DNA of 20,818 nucleotides from CAYQTO01 sp964420455 (GCA_964420455.1 CAYQTO010000052.1:1-20818); one strand, 5' to 3'. Counted from the stretch's first letter, positions 7,562 through 14,968 are shown. The notes: generated by a model not told the origin, from the letters alone. A program made the numbers and translations.

Positions 7562-8518
7562 TCAGCGCGCCCCTTCCCGCACCCGCCGGCAAAGATCGCG
7601 GGCGGCCTCGGGCCACGAAGGGAACTCGAAGCTGAACCCCGCCTCCGCCAGCCGCCCCGGCACCACGCGACGGCTCTTCAGCACCAGCTCCGTTTCCGTC
7701 CGCAGGAAAACCGCACCGATCTCCATCATCCACGCCGTCGCCGGAAGGCCGATGGGAATCCCCCACGCCTTTCGGATCTCCCTCATGAAGTCCCGATTCG
7801 GCAGCGGGTTCGGCGAGCAGATGTTGATCACCCCCTCGAGATCCTCGCGCTCCAGAAGGAACTCGAGCGCGCGGACGAAGTCACGGTCGTGAATCCAGGA
7901 AACGTATTGGCTACCGCTGCCGTTGGAGCCGCCCAGTCCCTTGCGCAAGAGGCCAAGGATCACATCGAACACGCCGCCGCGGTCGGGACTCATGGTCATG
8001 GCCGAGCGGAGCGCGATCTTGCGGACGCCGGGGTGCTCCCGATCGAAGAAGGCCGCTTCCCAGGACTTGGCCACGTCGATGCTGAAGTTCCATTTCTCGG
8101 GCGCGCCGGGCTCGTTCCCGCCGAGTTCCCCCGTCGCCTCGTCCATCGCGCGGTCCATGGCGTGGCGATAGATCGTCGCCGTGCTCGCATTCATCCACAC
8201 GCGCGGCGGGGTTCCGGCCGCCGCAACCGCCTCGGACAGGGCCCCGGTCGACTTCACCCGCGAGTCCATGATCCGCGCCCGGTTCCGTGCGTTATAGCGG
8301 CAATTCACCGTAAATCCCGCCAGGTTGATGAGCACATCGGCGTCTTCGAGTTCCGTCGCCCAATCGCCGACGGACTCGCCGTCCCACAGGACGGTCCGCC
8401 CCACCTTGCCCGCGCCCTCGCGCCGCGAGAGGAGCACAACCTCGTGGCCTTTCCCCGCGAAAGCCCGCGCGAGGATCTGGCCCACCTGGCCAGTACCTCC
8501 AGGAATCAGACACTTCAT
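7562..8518 (-). CDS. TIGR01777-family NAD(P)-binding epimerase-like protein (YfcH type)
   Basis: The product is 318 aa, close to the family's usual length of about 300. The N-terminal dinucleotide-binding loop is IPGGTGQVGQIL (G7-G8-T9-G10-x-x-G13), and VVLLSRR is the second strand. The ADVLINLAGFTVNCRYNARN segment resembles the family's LAG-x-x-(I/V)-x-x-R-W motif. Later landmarks are RVWMNASTATIYRHA, in which Tyr and Ser sit as in extended SDR proteins, ALRSAMTMSPDRGGVF, and the SQYVSWIHDRDFVRALEFLL segment. The C-terminal DUF1731-like part contains VLKSRRVVPGRLAEAGFSFEFP. A strong Shine-Dalgarno, GGAGGTGAT, sits six nt before the ATG at 8518, among the best in the window. The substrate is unknown; homologues are linked loosely to cell division or sugar metabolism in databases. 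It is followed by the DUF6653 gene. Confidence 0.93.
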   Translation of the reverse strand: MKCLIPGGTGQVGQILARAFAGKGHEVVLLSRREGAGKVGRTVLWDGESVGDWATELEDADVLINLAGFTVNCRYNARNRARIMDSRVKSTGALSEAVAAAGTPPRVWMNASTATIYRHAMDRAMDEATGELGGNEPGAPEKWNFSIDVAKSWEAAFFDREHPGVRKIALRSAMTMSPDRGGVFDVILGLLRKGLGGSNGSGSQYVSWIHDRDFVRALEFLLEREDLEGVINICSPNPLPNRDFMREIRKAWGIPIGLPATAWMMEIGAVFLRTETELVLKSRRVVPGRLAEAGFSFEFPSWPEAARDLCRRVREGAR

Positions 8519-8607
8519 CGATCACCTCCGTGCAAGGCGCCCGCGCGCTGACTCCCAGCCGGGGAGCATTCGCCATACCGCCCCGACAAACAAGGTGCGG
8601 CGAACGG

Positions 8608-9090
8608 CTAAAGATTCGGAAAGTAAACATGGGCGTCCACGGGGAGTTCGCCGCGGAGCAGAAAAGCGCGGGGAAGGGTGCCGACGCGCCGGAACCCGAG
8701 CGATTCCCACAGGCGGACCGAAGCCGTGTTGGTGGCCACGACGAGGTTGAACTGAAGGGCGCGAAAGCCAAGGCCGCGGGCAGCCTCGAGCGAATGGAGC
8801 GCGAGCGCCCGCCCGATTCCCCGGCCACGCATTCCCTCGGCAACCACGTATCCCGCGTTGGCAACGTGGCTGCCGAGACCCTTCTGGTTCGGCTTCAGGT
8901 AATAGCTCCCCGTCAACTCGTCGTCCATCCACGATGTATAGACGGCCTTGCTGTTGTCGATCCAGTCGGTGCGTGCGGCCTCCTCGGTGATGTCCATTGG
9001 ATGGGGGTAGGTCTCCCCGGCGCGGAAGACCTCGCGAAGGACCGGCCACAGGGCGACCCAGTCCGAGTCGAAGTAGAGTCGTATATCCAT
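8608..9090 (-). CDS. GNAT-family N-acetyltransferase
   Basis: The product is 160 aa and the full length of a single GNAT domain. The acetyl-CoA pyrophosphate loop is VVAEGMRGRGIGRALALHSL (residues 82-101), with the R-G-x-G-[IL]-G signature at 88-93. Motif B follows as FNLVVATNTASVRLWESLGF (114-133), with the conserved Asn-x-x-[AS] and the Leu-Gly-Phe turn. The N-terminal part RLYFDSDWVALWPVLREVFR is the usual alpha-1/alpha-2 region, and YLKPNQKGLGSHVANAGYVV holds strands 2-4. The acceptor substrate cannot be predicted. The ATG at 9090 begins on the base right after the stop codon of the methyltransferase gene (9093-9091), so the two genes are probably translated in a coupled way. This is the last gene of the apparent moaE-trpDC unit. 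Confidence 0.93.
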   Translation of the reverse strand: MDIRLYFDSDWVALWPVLREVFRAGETYPHPMDITEEAARTDWIDNSKAVYTSWMDDELTGSYYLKPNQKGLGSHVANAGYVVAEGMRGRGIGRALALHSLEAARGLGFRALQFNLVVATNTASVRLWESLGFRRVGTLPRAFLLRGELPVDAHVYFPNL

Positions 9091-9828
9091 CTAGACGGGA
9101 TCTCCACCATCGGGCTTTCGCAGGAGCATCTGAACGTTGGCATGGGAGAAGCCATCGATCCCTACGGTTCGCAACAGCCGGAGGAAGGCAATGAAGGGTC
9201 GTCGGAGGGGCCGCAAGCGGGGATGGTCCATCCAGAGCCAGGAGGCGGCCAGGCGATGCCAGGCCACCGCATGGAGCGACGTCGTCGTCTCGGCGAGCTT
9301 GCGGAACCGCTCCAGGGTGAAGCGCTGGATGTGCGGCCCCCTGGTGCTCCCCGCGACCGTCGTCGCCAGACGGAACAGCCGATCCTCCAGCGAGCGATGG
9401 TCCGGCACGGCGATATACAGATAGCCGCCGGGGCGCAGCACCCTTTCCGCCTCCCGCAGGAAAGCCCCGGGATCCGCCACATGCTCGAGGATGTAGCCCA
9501 TCGCGACGGCGTCCGCGCTGGCATCTTCGAGGGGAATCGCCTCGAGGCGCCCTTCCACGAACCGGTCGCGCCCGTCGACCATCCCGTCAGTTGAGGCAGG
9601 GGGAAACATGTCGAAGGCAAGGAACGACGGGGCAAACTGGTCGTAGCCGAACGGCCCCGGCCCGCATCCCACGTCCACGACCAGCTGCCCTTCGCGAAGA
9701 TTCGCGTAGAGTTGTTCCTTGAGATTGGGATGGGAGACCTCGCCGGAGGGCGGAAAGGGGAGGGAGCGATCGAGGGGCGGCCGCCAGGCGGGGTCTTGCG
9801 GATCACGGCGGGGATCGCGCTGGGGCAT
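9091..9828 (-). CDS. Class I SAM-dependent methyltransferase downstream of trpC
   Basis: The product is 245 aa. Motif I is LVVDVGCGPGPFG (residues 49-61). FLAFDMFPP supplies the acidic residue after beta-2, MGYILEHVADPGAFLREAER (110-129) is the Methyltransf_11-type motif with the Glu-His pair, and RVLRPGGYLYIAVPDHRSLE is the strand-5 motif. The C-terminal part is rich in Arg and Leu (HPRLRPLRRPFIAFLRLLRT) and may contact a lipid or nucleic acid, but that is speculative. The N-terminal 25 residues are Pro/Arg/Asp-rich and low in complexity. The ATG at 9828 lies five nt after the trpC stop; the longer frame to 10110 would run deep into trpC and was rejected. It abuts the GNAT gene with no gap. 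It has no evident link to tryptophan synthesis beyond co-transcription. Confidence 0.9.
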   Translation of the reverse strand: MPQRDPRRDPQDPAWRPPLDRSLPFPPSGEVSHPNLKEQLYANLREGQLVVDVGCGPGPFGYDQFAPSFLAFDMFPPASTDGMVDGRDRFVEGRLEAIPLEDASADAVAMGYILEHVADPGAFLREAERVLRPGGYLYIAVPDHRSLEDRLFRLATTVAGSTRGPHIQRFTLERFRKLAETTTSLHAVAWHRLAASWLWMDHPRLRPLRRPFIAFLRLLRTVGIDGFSHANVQMLLRKPDGGDPV

Positions 9829-9833
9829 GCCCG

Positions 9834-10649
9834 TCAGGCTTTGGCGAGGAGTACCCGGGCCGCGTCGCCGGGGTCGGGTTGGCGCATCAGCGACTCGCCC
9901 ACGAGGATGCCCCGGGCCCCCGCCTCCCTCAGCAGGGCCACATCGTCGGGAGTGTGAATCCCCGATTCGGCGATGAGAAAGCTCCCGGCTTCCAGAATCG
10001 CCGGGGCCAGCTCGGCAGTCGTTTCCAGCCGGACACTGAAGTCCCGCAGGTTCCGGTTGTTGATTCCCACCAGCGGCGGGGGAGGACCGGCCGCCAGCAC
10101 GGCGTCCCACTCGGCCCGGTTATGGACCTCCACGAGCACGTCCATTCCGAGCGCGGTCGCCTCCCGGTGCAGGTCATGAAGGCGATCGGGATCGAGGCAG
10201 GCGGCGATCAGGAGGACCGCGTCGGCACCGGCCGCCCGGCTCTCCGCAACTTGAAGGGGATCGATGAGGAAGTCCTTCCGCAGCAGAGGAAGGGACAGGT
10301 CCTCGCGGATCGCTGTGAGGTAGCCAAGGGCGCCTTGGAAGTACGCCGTGTCGGTAAGCACCGAGAGGCACGACGCTCCCCCGCGATGGTACGCGTGGGC
10401 GATTTGCCTGGGATCGAAATCGTGGCGGATGATGCCCTTGCTGGGGGAGGCCTTCTTGACCTCCGCGATGAGAGCCACATGACGCGTGCGGTCGGCGTCC
10501 TTTTTGAGGCGCGCAAGGAAGCCCCTGGGGGGCAGCGCCCGGCGCGCCTGCAGCATGATCGAGGCGGGGTCCGTCCTCTCCCGCAGCGCTTCCACTTCCG
10601 CGCGCTTCGTCGCGAGAATCTTTTCCAGAATGTCCGGGAGGCCGCTCAT
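9834..10649 (-). CDS. trpC: Indole-3-glycerol phosphate synthase
   Basis: The product is 271 aa, typical of a monofunctional TrpC. It catalyses ring closure and decarboxylation of CdRP to indole-3-glycerol phosphate in tryptophan synthesis, in the cytoplasm. The (beta/alpha)8 barrel landmarks are all present: IAEVKKASPSKGII (residues 61-74) with catalytic Glu63 and Lys65/66, FDPRQIAHAYHRGGASCLSV, YFQGALGYL, LPLLRKDFLIDPLQVAESRA with Lys125, DAVLLIAACL, LVEVHNRAEWD with Glu174, GINNRNLRDFSV, LIAESGIHTPDDV with Glu228-Ser-Gly and GILVGESLMR as the phosphate site. The start overlaps the trpD stop as ATGA (10646-10649), the classic coupled arrangement. No fused TrpF domain is seen, and trpF, trpA, trpB and trpE/G are not in the window. 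Confidence 0.97.
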   Translation of the reverse strand: MSGLPDILEKILATKRAEVEALRERTDPASIMLQARRALPPRGFLARLKKDADRTRHVALIAEVKKASPSKGIIRHDFDPRQIAHAYHRGGASCLSVLTDTAYFQGALGYLTAIREDLSLPLLRKDFLIDPLQVAESRAAGADAVLLIAACLDPDRLHDLHREATALGMDVLVEVHNRAEWDAVLAAGPPPPLVGINNRNLRDFSVRLETTAELAPAILEAGSFLIAESGIHTPDDVALLREAGARGILVGESLMRQPDPGDAARVLLAKA

Positions 10650-11686
10650 CCGCCGTTGCTCAACTCCACCACGCGGTCGAGAGTCTTGGCCGCTGCTCCG
10701 CTCTGCTGAATCTCCTGGGCGCGGAGGAATCCCTCCTCAACGGAGTTGGCCCGTCCCACCAGCCACATGACCGCGGCCACATTCGCGTTGATCTCGTCAG
10801 ACGCCGGGCCACCTTCCCCCTCAAGGATGCGGCGAATTCTCGCGGCGCTATCCGCCGGCGAGGTGATCACCAGGTCCGCCCGTTCGCGGACCGAAACGCC
10901 GAAGTCCCCCGGCTCAATGACCACGTCCTCGATTCGACCGTTCTCGTGGACACGGAGCCCCTCGGTCACCTGGTCAAGGCTGACCTCGTCCATGCCATTG
11001 CGGCCGTGGACCACGAGGGCGCCCTTTCGCCCAAGCAAGGCGAGGGTCTCGGCAATCGGCTGCATCAGGGCCCGCCGCCCGACGCCCACCAGTTGATGAG
11101 TCGGCCCCGCGGGGTTCGACAAAGGTCCCGCCAGGTTAAAGATCGACCGAATGCCGAGTTCCCGGCGCACCGGGCCCGCGTGCCTCATGGCTGGATGGTA
11201 GAGCGGGGCAAAGACAAAGCAGAAGCCGGTTTCCGCCAGCATGCGGGCGCTGGTCTGCGGCGGGCAGTCGATCTTGACGCCGAGCGCCTCGAGCGTGTCG
11301 GCACTCCCGGCGACGGAGGTCACCGAGCGGTTACCGTGCTTGGCGGTGGGGATTCCTGCCGTGGCGCAAACCAGCGCTGTCGCGGTTGACGTGTTCAGCG
11401 TACTGCGGCCGACGCCACCGGGCCCGCACGTGTCCACGAGCAATTCCAGCCCTTCCGGTCGGGGGAAGGCGGTTGCCTTGCCCAGCATCACTTCCACCGT
11501 TGCCTTCAGGTGTTCGGGCCGCTCGCCGCGCATCCGAAGACCCATGAGCAAGGCGGCGATCTGAGCCGGCGGCACCTCGCCTTCCATGATCGCGGCAATC
11601 GCTTCGCCGAGCGCCGCCGGGTCCGGCCATGGCTCTCCCGGGCCGCCGGGGCCCTCGATCATTGCATCCAGGAGTTCTGCGATCAT
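10646..11686 (-). CDS. trpD: Anthranilate phosphoribosyltransferase
   Basis: The product is 346 aa. It transfers the phosphoribosyl group of PRPP to anthranilate in the second committed step of tryptophan synthesis. Landmarks are AAIMEGEVPPAQIAALLMGL in the N-terminal helical domain, AKHGNRSVTSVAGSADTLEALG (from residue 115), FVFAPLYHPAM, VRRELGIRSIFNLAGPLSNPAG and the metal-binding GMDEVSLD (residues 231-238). The glycine-rich PRPP loop is unusual: it reads DTCGPGGVGRSTLNTST (85-101) where the family normally has GTGGDG followed by T-x-N-x-S-T. The ATG at 11686 (MIAELLDAM) matches the expected family N-terminus and has GGTGA upstream; ATG at 11698 is an alternative, and the frame stays open to 11758. 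Its stop overlaps the trpC start. It lacks the fused TrpG glutaminase domain. Confidence 0.95.
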   Translation of the reverse strand: MIAELLDAMIEGPGGPGEPWPDPAALGEAIAAIMEGEVPPAQIAALLMGLRMRGERPEHLKATVEVMLGKATAFPRPEGLELLVDTCGPGGVGRSTLNTSTATALVCATAGIPTAKHGNRSVTSVAGSADTLEALGVKIDCPPQTSARMLAETGFCFVFAPLYHPAMRHAGPVRRELGIRSIFNLAGPLSNPAGPTHQLVGVGRRALMQPIAETLALLGRKGALVVHGRNGMDEVSLDQVTEGLRVHENGRIEDVVIEPGDFGVSVRERADLVITSPADSAARIRRILEGEGGPASDEINANVAAVMWLVGRANSVEEGFLRAQEIQQSGAAAKTLDRVVELSNGG

Positions 11687-11713
11687 GCCGGTCACCATTG
11701 GGAGAGAAACTGG

Positions 11714-11731
11714 TGTTGGTGTCCACCAACA
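11714..11731 (-). promoter_or_regulatory. Perfect hairpin with tandem Trp codons upstream of trpD
   Basis: In the 96-nt space between moaE and trpD, the sequence TGTTGGTG-TC-CACCAACA is a perfect 8-bp inverted repeat. Read on the minus strand it contains two adjacent TGG (Trp) codons that lie in frame with trpD, and no stop codon separates them from trpD. Tandem Trp codons near a hairpin recall tryptophan attenuators. However, no T-tract or alternative pairing is evident, and no separate leader peptide with its own stop codon is seen. The regulatory call is tentative. Confidence 0.25.
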
Positions 11732-11782
11732 GGGCGCGGGAAGCCTGCGGGGCACCACCTCACAGGGCGAGCGAAAACGAAC

Positions 11783-12202
11783 CTAGGCGGGGGGCTGCTT
11801 CCAGATGGGGACGCGGCGCTTCAACTCATCGATGAGAAACCGTGCGGCCTCGAACGCCTCGGCGCGATGAGACGCAGAGACCGCAACCAGCACGGACGGC
11901 TCGCCGACGGCGACGATGCCGACCCGGTGCTGCAAGCCGATCCGGCGAAGAGGCCACCGCGATCGCGCTTCTCCCACGAGGTCCTCAAGTTCCCGCTCCG
12001 CCATTCCGGCGTAGTGCTCGTACTCGAGGTGGGGAATGATGCGGTTCCCCTCCGTGGCGCGCACAATGCCGGAGAAGGTGACAAGGGCGCCAGCCTCCGG
12101 ACCGGGCTGGATCGGCGCGGTGGGGGCGTTCTCCATCCGGGCAATGAGTTGCTCCAGTCGGAGCGGCTCGCGGGTGAGCTCAACGATGTCGTCGGTGGGC
12201 AT
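11783..12202 (-). CDS. moaE: Molybdopterin synthase catalytic subunit
   Basis: The product is 139 aa, the usual MoaE length. MoaE, with thiocarboxylated MoaD, converts cyclic pyranopterin monophosphate to molybdopterin in the cytoplasm. Family landmarks are GALVTFSGIVRATEGNRIIP (residues 38-57, normally F-x-G-x-V-R), LEYEHYAGMAERELEDLV, IGLQHRVGIVAVGEPSVLVA (His-Arg-x-G at 92-95), SHRAEAFEAARFLIDELKRR and VPIWK, which contain the two conserved lysines (128 and 135) needed for catalysis. The ATG at 12202 (MPTDDIVELT) gives the expected length; a start at 12238 would add 12 residues. No moaD, moaA, moaC or other cofactor gene is nearby, so its partners must lie elsewhere. It is divergent from the LON-domain gene and upstream of trpD on the same strand. 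Confidence 0.94.
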   Translation of the reverse strand: MPTDDIVELTREPLRLEQLIARMENAPTAPIQPGPEAGALVTFSGIVRATEGNRIIPHLEYEHYAGMAERELEDLVGEARSRWPLRRIGLQHRVGIVAVGEPSVLVAVSASHRAEAFEAARFLIDELKRRVPIWKQPPA

Positions 12203-12406
12203 GAACGCAATGAAGGGCCAGGACCGGCCAGATGGCAAGCAGGAGGAGGTAACGGGAAAGGCGCGAACGGGGCATCGGCGGGTAACTCCGGCAAGTGGTG
12301 TCAGCGATGCGATTCGCCCTTCACCCCGTCAAAAGAAAACGTCTGTGGGCGGGAAGCTTGCTTGGGTTTCATAAGCGAGACCTCCTGACGGGTATATGTC
12401 GCCTTT

Positions 12407-13057
12407 ATGTATCACCTTCCCCTGTTCCCGCTGCCCAACGTGGTCCTTTTTCCGAGGACCCACCTTCCCCTCCATGTCTTCGAGCCCCGTTATCGGGCCA
12501 TGATGGACCATGCAATGGAGGGGGACCGCCGCCTGGGGATCTGCCACCTGCGTGAGGGCTATGAATCGGAGTACTTTGGCTCGCCGGCGGTCTTCCGGAT
12601 TATGACCGCGGCCCGGATTCTCTATGCGGACAAACTCGACGATGGCCGGTGGAACATCCTTGTGGAGGGCATCGAGCGGGTGGAGCTCAAAGAGGAACTC
12701 GCTCCCGATCCTTTCCGTGTGGGCCGGGTCGAGCCCATCGCGGAGGAGATTCCCGCCAACGAGCGGGAAACCACCAACGAATGGATGCGGCGCGTTGCCG
12801 AGGCCGCCGAGACCATCGCCGACCACCTGACTAACGGAAAGCGGGTGCTCTCCAACCTGGTGAACACGCACCAGCATCCCGCCGTGGTCGGCGACATCGT
12901 GGCGTCGGCGCTTGTGATGGAGTCTTACGCCCGCCAGTCGATCCTCGAGGAGCCGAATATCCTTCGGCGTCTGCGTCTGATCAACATCCAGCTCCAGTTG
13001 CTGGCCCACGAGCTCCGCGAAACGGGGATCGAGATCAACTTGCCCTCGCTCGACTAG
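12407..13057 (+). CDS. LON substrate-binding-domain protein
   Basis: The product is 216 aa and consists of a single LON N-terminal (PUA-like) domain without the AAA+ or protease parts of Lon. The start MYHLPLFPLPNVVLFPRTHL and the following PLHVFEPRYRAMM are the diagnostic N-terminal motif. The GDRRLGICHLREGYES and GRWNILVEGIERVELKEEL segments are the strands of the beta-domain. The C-terminal helical bundle spans roughly residues 125-205 (VAEAAETIADHLTNGKRVLS through LLAHELRE). Stand-alone proteins of this kind are widespread but have no firmly assigned role; peptide or protein binding is inferred from Lon. The start ATG at 12407 follows an AT-richer segment, and CTCC-type rather than GGAG-type sequence lies upstream, so the ribosome binding site is weak. 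The gene is divergent from moaE; the 204 nt between them should hold both promoters. Confidence 0.92.
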   Translation: MYHLPLFPLPNVVLFPRTHLPLHVFEPRYRAMMDHAMEGDRRLGICHLREGYESEYFGSPAVFRIMTAARILYADKLDDGRWNILVEGIERVELKEELAPDPFRVGRVEPIAEEIPANERETTNEWMRRVAEAAETIADHLTNGKRVLSNLVNTHQHPAVVGDIVASALVMESYARQSILEEPNILRRLRLINIQLQLLAHELRETGIEINLPSLD

Positions 13058-13130
13058 ACGCATCTGGTTGCGAACCTTCTCGGGCGCATCCCGCCCGCCG
13101 TCCATCTTTCCTTTCAACGGGGACTCATGA

Positions 13131-14390
13131 ATGTCGTCGGTGACCGGCGAAATCCAACCCGGCTTTCTCAACATGCCGAGACTTCCCGTCGCTGGCCTTC
13201 GGCGGCGCCTGCCTGCCGTGCTGATCGACTGGATTGTGCTTTTGTCGGCTCTTCACGTTGCGGCCCGGTTCGCCCCGGACCTCTTTCGCGCCCTCGGGCA
13301 ATGGTCCCCCTACGTCACGTCCCTCTTCGTCTTCCTGTATTTCGTTTTGCTCAACGGCGGATACGGAGGCGGCCGGACGATCGGAAAGCTGTTCCTCGGT
13401 ATCCGGACCACGGACTATGACGGCAATCCGATCACCCTGCGCCAATCAGTCATCCGAACGGTCACCATCATGCCCTTGTTCGTGTCCGTTCCCCTGACCG
13501 AGGCCTTCCTTCCCGTGGGTGCCGAGCCCATCTGGAATTACGTCGCCACCTGCATCACCTACTTTGCCTTCGTCGCCATTCTCGTCGCCTCGGCCATCAG
13601 CCTTCCCTTCAACCCCTTCAAGCAGGGGCTTCATGATTTCTTTGCGGAGACGCTGGTCCGCCCCGTCCGCAAGGAGGGCGACCCCGCGGACCTGAGTTTC
13701 GCCGACCTCGCAGAGCGGGTCGGATTCGACTGGATCAAGTTCCATCGCCAGCCCCAGTACTCCTCTGGAGTGACCTTCTTCCTTGTTTTTGGATTTCTGG
13801 CAGTCACGACCTACCCGGGCTACTCGGACGAGACACTCTCGGAGGCCCGCGAGGTGATCCGCGGCCTGAACGCCAACCCCGGGATGGAAAAGGCCTTCAT
13901 TCCGTTTCTCCCGCAGCCCCCGGCGCGTCTGAGGGGTGAAGCCGCGGCAGAAGAACTGATCGAAATACCGGACTTCCCCGAGGGATTCCTGCTCGCCACA
14001 GATATCGACGAAACCACCCCAACACTCCCCCTTGTCATTACCATATCGCGCCCGGGATCCTGGTCCCGGGAATGGAAAGCCAACCGAATGGAGGATACTG
14101 CCGAAATCCTCGCGCAAACCTACTATCCCGAGGTTTTCCCAAGGGTGATTCGTTACATCCGTGAAAATGGCAACGCAAACGAAGTCGCCGTTGCGGACGC
14201 TTGGGCTGCCTCGCCCCTCCGGCTTGTCATTCTCTTCCGAGAGATGGCAAGTCTGACGCCCTATCCTTTCCCGGTCGAATCGTATCCCGGATTCTTTGCC
14301 TACGAATTCCCCCCACTGGAGGGATCCATCCACGCAGAATTGGCGGAATTCCACGAGGATATCCCCACCTCCGCCAACCAAAGCGAATAA
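13131..14390 (+). CDS. RDD-family membrane protein with large C-terminal extension
   Basis: The product is 419 aa. Residues about 20-175 form an RDD domain. LRRRLPAVLIDWIVLLSALH has the Arg...Asp signature and first helix, followed by a second helix SLFVFLYFVLLN. GGRTIGKLFLGIRTTDYDGN (80-99) is the highly conserved G-R-T-I-G-K-x-x-x-G-[IL]-[RK] loop. NPFKQGLHDFFAETLVRP corresponds to the R-Q-x-x-H-D-x-[IFL]-x-x-T-x-V end motif. A further membrane helix at about 205-222 (GVTFFLVFGFLAVTTYP) leads to a soluble domain of about 195 residues that probably lies outside the cytoplasm. This part has no family I recognise; it contains two short strands of the type LLATDIDETTPTLPLVITIS and ends ESYPGFFAYEFPPLEGS. 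RDD proteins are thought to be transport-related. The ATG at 13131 follows ACGGGGA; another ATG four nt upstream is out of frame. Confidence 0.85.
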   Translation: MSSVTGEIQPGFLNMPRLPVAGLRRRLPAVLIDWIVLLSALHVAARFAPDLFRALGQWSPYVTSLFVFLYFVLLNGGYGGGRTIGKLFLGIRTTDYDGNPITLRQSVIRTVTIMPLFVSVPLTEAFLPVGAEPIWNYVATCITYFAFVAILVASAISLPFNPFKQGLHDFFAETLVRPVRKEGDPADLSFADLAERVGFDWIKFHRQPQYSSGVTFFLVFGFLAVTTYPGYSDETLSEAREVIRGLNANPGMEKAFIPFLPQPPARLRGEAAAEELIEIPDFPEGFLLATDIDETTPTLPLVITISRPGSWSREWKANRMEDTAEILAQTYYPEVFPRVIRYIRENGNANEVAVADAWAASPLRLVILFREMASLTPYPFPVESYPGFFAYEFPPLEGSIHAELAEFHEDIPTSANQSE

Positions 14391-14470
14391 ATCTCAAAAA
14401 ACCCTTGCAGTCCATCAGGTGGCAGGCGCATCTGCGGAAGAACGACGGTCGTACACGAAAGGAGAAGCTC

Positions 14471-14905
14471 ATGGGAACCGCCCTTGAAATCACCGACAGC
14501 CTGAAGCAGATTGAAGAGGAGTATCGCAAGAGAATGCAGGAGGCCCTTGCCCCTGCACGCAATCGTCTGGACGAAATCCAACAGCAGCGCGATGCCCTCG
14601 ATCGCGAGGAGGACGAAATCCGTCGTCTGCTCGAAATGCCCACCCGCGAACGCAAGCCCCGCCGCCGCTCCACCGGCAAGCGCATGACCGCCGCCCACAA
14701 GAAGGAAATCATGGGCCGCTTCATCGAGCAGGGCTGGGTCAAGGACCAAACGGTCCTCAGCAAGGAACTTCGAACCGCTCTTAGCGATGAAGGTATCGGC
14801 ACCAACGACTTCCGCAAGCTCAATGACTACCTCCCCGCTGGTTGGGAAGCCCGCTCCAACGGTCTGCGGGGAACAGCCGCCAAGACGGTTTTTCACAAAG
14901 TCTGA
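14471..14905 (+). CDS. Coiled-coil basic protein, putative DNA-binding, unknown family
   Basis: The product is 144 aa with three visible parts. Residues 6-56 form a highly charged helix with heptad-like spacing (EITDSLKQIEEEYRKRMQEA ... RLDEIQQQRDALDREEDEIR), probably a coiled coil. Residues 57-72 are a basic linker, TRERKPRRRSTGKR. Residues 73-144 look like a compact helical or winged-helix domain, with KKEIMGRFIEQGWVKDQTVL and LSKELRTALSDEGIGTNDFR before a C-terminal strand GTAAKTVFHKV. The layout, an oligomerising N-terminus, a basic linker and a C-terminal domain, is reminiscent of nucleoid-associated proteins of the H-NS type, but no signature motif is present and this is inference. The ATG at 14471 has AAAGGAGA seven nt upstream, a strong site; the longer open frame to 14201 overlaps the RDD gene and was rejected. 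It ends in a strong intrinsic terminator. Confidence 0.8.
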   Translation: MGTALEITDSLKQIEEEYRKRMQEALAPARNRLDEIQQQRDALDREEDEIRRLLEMPTRERKPRRRSTGKRMTAAHKKEIMGRFIEQGWVKDQTVLSKELRTALSDEGIGTNDFRKLNDYLPAGWEARSNGLRGTAAKTVFHKV

Positions 14906-14928
14906 TTGACCGTCTCACCCTGCCCTTC

Positions 14929-14968
14929 GACGCCTCGGGGAAACACCTTCCCCGAGGCGTCTTCTTTT
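14929..14968 (+). terminator. Intrinsic terminator after the coiled-coil protein gene
   Basis: A perfect 13-bp stem (14929-14941 paired with 14949-14961, GACGCCTCGGGGA/TCCCCGAGGCGTC) with a 7-nt loop AACACCT is followed by TTCTTTT. It begins 23 nt after the stop codon. This is the strongest terminator seen in the window. Its T-tract overlaps the probable TTG start of the metallophosphoesterase gene, and GAGG in its 3' arm lies at Shine-Dalgarno distance. Confidence 0.9.

Noticed and set aside
6956..8551. Plus-strand open frame of 531 codons
   Set aside because: It is antisense to the DUF6653 and TIGR01777 genes, is full of Pro, Arg and His as expected from reading GC-rich genes backwards, and matches no family.
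8530..9594. Plus-strand open frame of 354 codons
   Set aside because: It is antisense to the GNAT and methyltransferase genes and has no recognisable domain.
13446..14381. Minus-strand open frame of 311 codons
   Set aside because: It is antisense to the RDD gene, is Gly/Glu/Asp-rich and low in complexity, and has no ribosome binding site.
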